Assembly (NCBI GenBank): GCA_005877535.1
Contig: VBOM01000130.1
Coordinates: 1 to 10,485 of the forward strand
From: Nitrospirota bacterium
GTDB lineage: Bacteria; Nitrospirota; Nitrospiria; Nitrospirales; Nitrospiraceae
Length of the DNA stretch: 10,485 bases
Direction: 5' to 3'
The first letter of the stretch is position 1, and each line of letters begins with the position of its first letter. Both the position numbers and the translations under genes were made by a program. Below the pieces are notes generated by a model. It had not been told where the DNA came from. It was given only the letters and a program-made list of their open reading frames with translations, and did not search any database. This document shows, in pieces, positions 7,969 through 10,485 of this stretch.

Positions 7969-8053
7969 GGCGTCCTTCTTGCTCGTGGAACGCACACGAT
8001 GAAACAGCGCTCGTTCGACAGGCGCAGTGAACGACTCCCTCACCACTCCCTAT
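7955..8053. repeat. Inverted repeat spanning the plsY stop codon
   Basis: ATAGGGAGCAGTGAGG (7955-7970) is matched on the opposite strand by CCTCACCACTCCCTAT (8038-8053), 14 of 16 positions. The spacer is 67 bases. The left arm includes the last codons and the TGA of plsY. Upstream, AAAATAGGGAAAACAAAGCAGGG is similar in composition, so the element may extend into the plsY tail. No T tract follows the right arm. It could act as a 3' stabilising hairpin or be the two ends of a small inserted element; the sequence does not say which. Confidence 0.5.
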
Positions 8054-8104
8054 TTTAGCTTTGAAGGGAAGAGGAGGAAAGAGGCCGCGGAAGGAATGAC
8101 AGCT

Positions 8105-8308
8105 ATGTTGGTTCTTTGCTCCCAGGGCGCACGTTTCGTGAGCAATGGACCATCTTTGGCGTTAGTCGAGATCCTTGCCATTGACACCTACCAGGAGGCG
8201 GACTACCTTGCGGCAAAGCGCTTGGCGCTCTCGGGAACGTGTGGCTGGCACTTGGAAAGCTGCGAACACGTTGGACACTGCGAAGGAGGGTGTGATGCTG
8301 GACGGTAA
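8105..8308 (+). CDS. Small Cys/His-rich hypothetical protein, 67 residues
   Basis: I do not recognise this protein. From ATG 8105 it has 67 residues: a short hydrophobic-mixed first half with LALVEILAIDTYQEADYLAAKRLALSG, then a C-terminal cluster Cys46, His49, Cys53, His55, His58, Cys59 and Cys63. The spacing C-x2-H-x3-C-x-H-x2-HC-x3-C suggests metal binding. ATG 8105 is preferred over ATG 8096 because GGAAGGA (8089-8095) lies nine bases before it and directly abuts 8096. Amino-acid composition looks like real protein, without the Arg/Pro bias of shadow frames. The stop overlaps the start of the lipoprotein gene by 14 bases, suggesting coupling. It could still be a chance frame; the main support is the overlap, the ribosome binding site and the composition. 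Confidence 0.45.
   Translation: MLVLCSQGARFVSNGPSLALVEILAIDTYQEADYLAAKRLALSGTCGWHLESCEHVGHCEGGCDAGR
8283..8289 (+). promoter_or_regulatory. Strong Shine-Dalgarno sequence for the lipoprotein gene
   Basis: AAGGAGG lies five bases before ATG 8295 and is the best ribosome binding site in the window. It fixes the lipoprotein start at 8295 rather than at upstream in-frame codons near 8175. It lies inside the preceding small reading frame, so ribosomes finishing that frame pass over it. Confidence 0.8.
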
Positions 8309-8852
8309 GGCACGCCATTCGTATCTGGTTCGGCTCGGACTTCCTGGATCCATTGTCGTCTTGGGTCTTTCCTTGATCGGCTGTCCTCAGCCGATACCCA
8401 GGGTCTCGATTCCAGGTTCTGATGCGTCTCCCCCGACCATGGCCTGGCAGACGTACAACATGGTGACAAAAGAGAGAGGAGAGATCATGAAAGACGGCCA
8501 GTCTATTGACGTGCCGTCCGGCGAGCAATACGTTGTGACGTTGGCCGTTGAAGATCTCAACAGCGGTGTGAAAGATGTCACCATGAGCGGCAACGTCCAG
8601 TATGCGTGCGAGCAAGGCGGACAGGTTGAGAACAAGAAGTTTCCCCTCGAAACGCAGCAAACTAAGCCTACTCTCGACCAGGAGAACAAAGTGCCCGTCA
8701 GAGCCGCACTTGTCTATGCCGTGGAATTCGGCAAGATGGGATGCAAGGAAAACTGGACGTTTGGTGGAGGGAAACTATCTCTGGTGGGGAAGGCGCATAA
8801 TTTCGTTGGCGGAGCTGAGAAGAGAACGCTGCACGTTAATCTGAAGAAGTAA
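8295..8852 (+). CDS. Hypothetical lipoprotein with lipobox LIGC
   Basis: I do not recognise the family. The 185-residue product begins with a type II signal peptide: basic N-terminus (Lys5, Arg7, Arg13), hydrophobic core (14-28) and lipobox Leu27-Ile28-Gly29-Cys30. Cys30 is the predicted lipid attachment site. Position +2 is Pro rather than Asp, which by the usual rule favours the outer membrane. The mature part (about 155 residues) is hydrophilic with alternating strands such as QYVVTLAVEDL and AALVYAVEF, suggesting a beta-sandwich fold. It has two further cysteines, Cys105 and Cys150, that could form a disulfide in the periplasm. The start is set by a strong ribosome binding site five bases upstream. 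A hairpin terminator follows 14 bases after the stop, so this is probably the end of a transcript. Confidence 0.82.
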   Translation: MLDGKARHSYLVRLGLPGSIVVLGLSLIGCPQPIPRVSIPGSDASPPTMAWQTYNMVTKERGEIMKDGQSIDVPSGEQYVVTLAVEDLNSGVKDVTMSGNVQYACEQGGQVENKKFPLETQQTKPTLDQENKVPVRAALVYAVEFGKMGCKENWTFGGGKLSLVGKAHNFVGGAEKRTLHVNLKK

Positions 8853-8866
8853 CTCTCAAGACGAAT

Positions 8867-8890
8867 AAGGCCCTGTCTGACGAGGGCCTT
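8867..8890 (+). terminator. Hairpin terminator after the lipoprotein gene
   Basis: AAGGCCCT (8867-8874) and AGGGCCTT (8883-8890) form a perfect eight-pair stem around the loop GTCTGACG. It lies 14 bases after the lipoprotein stop. Only TTCT follows on the + strand, so the U tract is short; the A-rich flank before the stem would also give a weak terminator in the other direction. Position and perfect pairing support a terminator. Confidence 0.7.
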
Positions 8891-9231
8891 CTGAGGCCGC
8901 GCGTTGCGCGAGCACGGGAAATCAACAGGTCGCCGTCCACCTGTGCTCCCGGCAGAGAGTAGGCTGAGGCGCGGTTGTTCCGCTTTTCTGAATCTCGCGA
9001 GGTGGATGGTCTGGCTCTTTTGGTGCATCCTCTCCGCCGCTCTCGAATACTGCCATTTTAAAGGTGTAGCCCCTCTCCCGTCGTTCGTAATGCGTGAGCT
9101 TCTTCAACCGCTCCTGCTGCTTCATCATCTATCCATCCGTCGCCATCCATCCTCGATTTACTATTGTCGATGTCTGCTTTTCATTGTGTGAGCTTCGTGG
9201 CATATTGAATCACTTCAAACGGGGTGTGTCT
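8891..9231. other. Non-coding gap with no confident gene
   Basis: No convincing + strand gene is present; the open + frames have the composition of chance translation. Two competing small stems occur: ACAGGT (8925-8930) with ACCTGT (8939-8944), and GAGCAC (8910-8915) with GTGCTC (8943-8948). They share bases and cannot both form. The second half is pyrimidine-rich on the + strand. It contains repeated CCATC units near 9132-9150 and one weak antisense reading frame, listed separately. Confidence 0.5.
8922..9128 (-). CDS. Possible antisense small protein, 68 residues
   Basis: A minus-strand frame in the gap after the lipoprotein terminator encodes a strongly charged peptide starting MMKQQERLKKLTHYERRERG and continuing TFKMAVFESGGED. 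The charged helix at the start looks more protein-like than the competing frames. The second half (PKEPDHPPREI and on) looks disordered or non-coding. The upstream sequence has only a weak GGATGG-type ribosome binding site. I do not recognise it and regard it as a candidate only. Confidence 0.22.
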   Translation of the reverse strand: MMKQQERLKKLTHYERRERGYTFKMAVFESGGEDAPKEPDHPPREIQKSGTTAPQPTLCREHRWTATC

Positions 9232-9381
9232 GTGGAACAGGGCTATCGGTTGATCATTGTGGACAAGGCCGGTGTGCTGGTTTCTGAATTCCAACTGACG
9301 GAGAATGCCCTGGCTCAGCCGGAAGCCTTTGTTGCGGCGCTGAAGCGGTCGATCGACGACATTGAAGAGGAAGAACCTTGA
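9232..9381 (+). CDS. Small acidic hypothetical protein, 49 residues
   Basis: I do not recognise this protein. It reads MEQGYRLIIVDKAGVLVSEF, followed by QLTENALAQPEAFVAALKRS and an acidic tail IDDIEEEEP. The pattern is a short beta hairpin (YRLIIVDKAGVLVSEF) then an amphipathic helix (PEAFVAALKRSIDDI), which looks like a real small fold. GTG 9232 is preferred because GGGG (9221-9224) lies seven bases upstream; GTG 9226 is an alternative. An in-frame ATG at 9094 would add 46 residues of poor composition. It stands alone between a terminator and a response-regulator gene. A weak promoter-like pair upstream (TTTTCA near 9178 and CATATT near 9201) cannot be relied on. Confidence 0.5.
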   Translation: MEQGYRLIIVDKAGVLVSEFQLTENALAQPEAFVAALKRSIDDIEEEEP

Positions 9382-9540
9382 AGGGACGGCATCGGTTCTC
9401 CTTGCTGGGCCTGCGCATCCCTCACCCGGTTGCGCTGTTCTTCAGGTGGGGAGGCGGCTAGGGTGTTGTGTTGCTTCGCGCTCAGGATTTCTTCATTACC
9501 ATCGCTGGAAATGCTTGATCCTCTTGCCCTGCGTGGCGGG

Positions 9541-9583
9541 GAGCACCCGTACCGGGCTCAGGATGTCCGTACTCTGAGAGAGT
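9541..9583 (+). other. Two adjacent hairpins just upstream of the receiver gene
   Basis: CCCG-TAC-CGGG (9546-9556) is extended by GAG/CTC (9541-9543 and 9557-9559) with a two-base bulge. It is followed by ACTCT-GAG-AGAGT (9571-9583). The second stem ends four bases before the AGGA ribosome binding site (9587-9590) of the receiver gene. Neither has a T tract. They could shape the leader of that mRNA, but short GC-rich stems also arise by chance. Confidence 0.3.
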
Positions 9584-9599
9584 AACAGGAATATTTTAC

Positions 9600-9962
9600 A
9601 TGGCGACGATTTTGATCATCGACGACGAAGCAATCATCCGGGTACTTCTCCGCTCCGCCCTTGAAGAGGTGGGGTATGAGGTCACGGAAGCTGTAAACGG
9701 TCGTGAGGGACTAGAGTTGTACCGCCACAGGCCGGCGGATTTGGTCATCACAGACATTGTTATGCCTGAGCTGAATGGGCTGGACATGCTCCTGGAACTG
9801 ACGCGTGAATTCCTCCACGCCAAGGTGATCGCGATCTCAGGCGCAGGAGGAGAAAAGAATGTCTTGGATGTCGCGAAACTCCTCGGGGCACGGCAGACTT
9901 TCCAGAAGCCCTTTAGCATGCCGCATTTGCTGGGCGCTGTGCGATACGAATTGGAACATTAG
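9600..9962 (+). CDS. Stand-alone response-regulator receiver domain protein (CheY-like)
   Basis: The 120-residue protein is a single receiver domain with no output domain. It has the acidic pocket Asp8-Asp9, the phospho-acceptor Asp52 in DLVITDIVMPELNGL, the switch residue Ser80 in VIAISGAGG, and Lys103 in FQKPF. It would take a phosphoryl group from a histidine kinase or phosphotransfer protein and act by protein-protein contact. ATG 9600 has AGGA nine bases upstream. No kinase gene is adjacent, so it is an orphan regulator, and its partner and pathway cannot be told from the window. The residues GAGGEKNVLDVAKLLGA after the switch residue are typical of receivers in multi-component sensory systems rather than chemotaxis CheY. 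All catalytic residues are present. Confidence 0.93.
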   Translation: MATILIIDDEAIIRVLLRSALEEVGYEVTEAVNGREGLELYRHRPADLVITDIVMPELNGLDMLLELTREFLHAKVIAISGAGGEKNVLDVAKLLGARQTFQKPFSMPHLLGAVRYELEH

Positions 9963-10485
9963 CAGGATGCGATCAGGGTTGACCAGTCTCTCGATCGCGC
10001 GACGCGAACCTCTGGTTCCGAGTGTCTCGCCATTCGACCACTCTCGTGTGTCTCGCACGGCTACCTTGTGGTTCTTGTCCTGTTGTCCCAGACGCGCGGA
10101 CCATCAGATTTCCATCGTGCCAGAATAGTTTTCCGTAGCCCGCTAGATACCGGTACTTTTTTTGCGTGGAGCCCTTCGGGCGCGCGCGTCATTCTGACTG
10201 CGCGGCTGCCACTGCGACGCTCGATCTTCCTGCCTGGCGCAGCCGGTTATTAGCGGAGGTGCTGAGCGGGCAGGTTGAGCTGCCCAATGATGTCTACAAT
10301 GGCAGACTCCCGGCTCAGTTCCATTATAACTGTTCGATTATGGTCGATGAGGCTCCGAGTTTCGTATAATTCGAAGGACCCCTGCAAATCATAGGGCCGA
10401 TCATGTGAATCGAACTTGTGTGCCCCCCCTTGCCTACAAAGCCAGTGGACAAGAAAATTTCTTCAAAATAACGTGGGCTGGTACG
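9963..10485. other. No gene recognised at the end of the window
   Basis: These 523 bases contain only short open frames with poor composition. The longest with any protein-like run is 10166-10369, whose end reads LLAEVLSGQVELPNDVYNG before SIMVDEAPSFV; this may be a decayed gene fragment, but I cannot name it. A perfect TATAAT (10365-10370) sits within the near-palindrome TTCGTATAATTCGAA, but no good -35 box lies 16-18 bases upstream. AAGAAA-A-TTTCTT (10451-10463) is a small perfect palindrome. GCCC-TTC-GGGC near 10170 is preceded, not followed, by a T run. Confidence 0.5.

Noticed and set aside
8175..8294. Upstream extension of the lipoprotein frame by 40 residues
   Set aside because: It would bury the signal peptide and ignore the strong AAGGAGG placed five bases before ATG 8295.
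8103..8660. Minus-strand open frame of 185 codons across the lipoprotein gene
   Set aside because: It overlaps the lipoprotein with its strong ribosome binding site and lipobox; its composition is that of a shadow frame (Arg, His and Pro rich).
9094..9231. ATG 9094 as the start of the small acidic protein
   Set aside because: The added 46 residues are Cys/Phe/Ile-rich with no pattern, and there is no ribosome binding site before ATG 9094, while GTG 9232 has GGGG at a suitable distance.
10155..10190. T run next to a GCCC-TTC-GGGC hairpin as a terminator
   Set aside because: The T run precedes the stem on the + strand, and on the minus strand it becomes an A run after the stem, so neither direction gives a terminator.
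10365..10370. TATAAT as a full sigma-70 promoter
   Set aside because: No recognisable -35 hexamer lies 16-18 bases upstream; the best candidates (GGTCGA, TGGTCG) match poorly.
10400..10425. tRNA-like T-loop sequence AAGTTCGATTCAC on the minus strand
   Set aside because: The flanking bases do not form a five-pair T stem, and no acceptor, D or anticodon stems are found around it.

Overview
The window looks like a stretch of chromosome from a Gram-negative bacterium of the phylum Nitrospirota, most likely a Nitrospira relative. This rests on the overall protein style, the GC-rich coding sequence, complete Kdo (lipopolysaccharide sugar) genes, and intergenic inverted repeats that resemble ones I associate with Nitrospira. 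The genus is an inference; no database search was possible.

Positions 1-7968 hold nine genes, all on the + strand and mostly overlapping or closely spaced: lepA (3' part only), lepB, a heptose-7-phosphate kinase gene (hldA/rfaE domain I type), kdsB, pyrG, kdsA, kdsD/kpsF, pgsA and plsY. Together they cover translation (LepA), protein export (LepB), inner-core sugars of LPS (HldA; KdsD to KdsA to KdsB), CTP supply (PyrG, whose product KdsB and phospholipid synthesis use) and phospholipid synthesis (PgsA, PlsY). It reads as an envelope-biogenesis block. kdsC, which would complete the Kdo route, is not between kdsD and pgsA.

The most striking observation is that two adjacent genes appear to have lost an internal in-frame segment. 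LepB joins box C directly to the region before box E, so the segment carrying the catalytic lysine is missing. The heptose kinase jumps from its first glycine-aspartate strand to the strand after the sugar-binding lid, losing about 75 residues. Both reading frames stay open and all other genes look complete. This could be real decay, an assembly or processing deletion, or altered proteins; the sequence alone cannot decide.

Positions 7969-9962 are a looser accessory region. It has a 67-residue Cys/His-rich small protein overlapping a lipoprotein gene with a strong ribosome binding site, a hairpin terminator, a 49-residue acidic hypothetical protein, and a stand-alone response-regulator receiver. 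Positions 9963-10485 show no convincing gene.

Long imperfect inverted repeats sit between pyrG and kdsA, after pgsA, and across the plsY stop codon.
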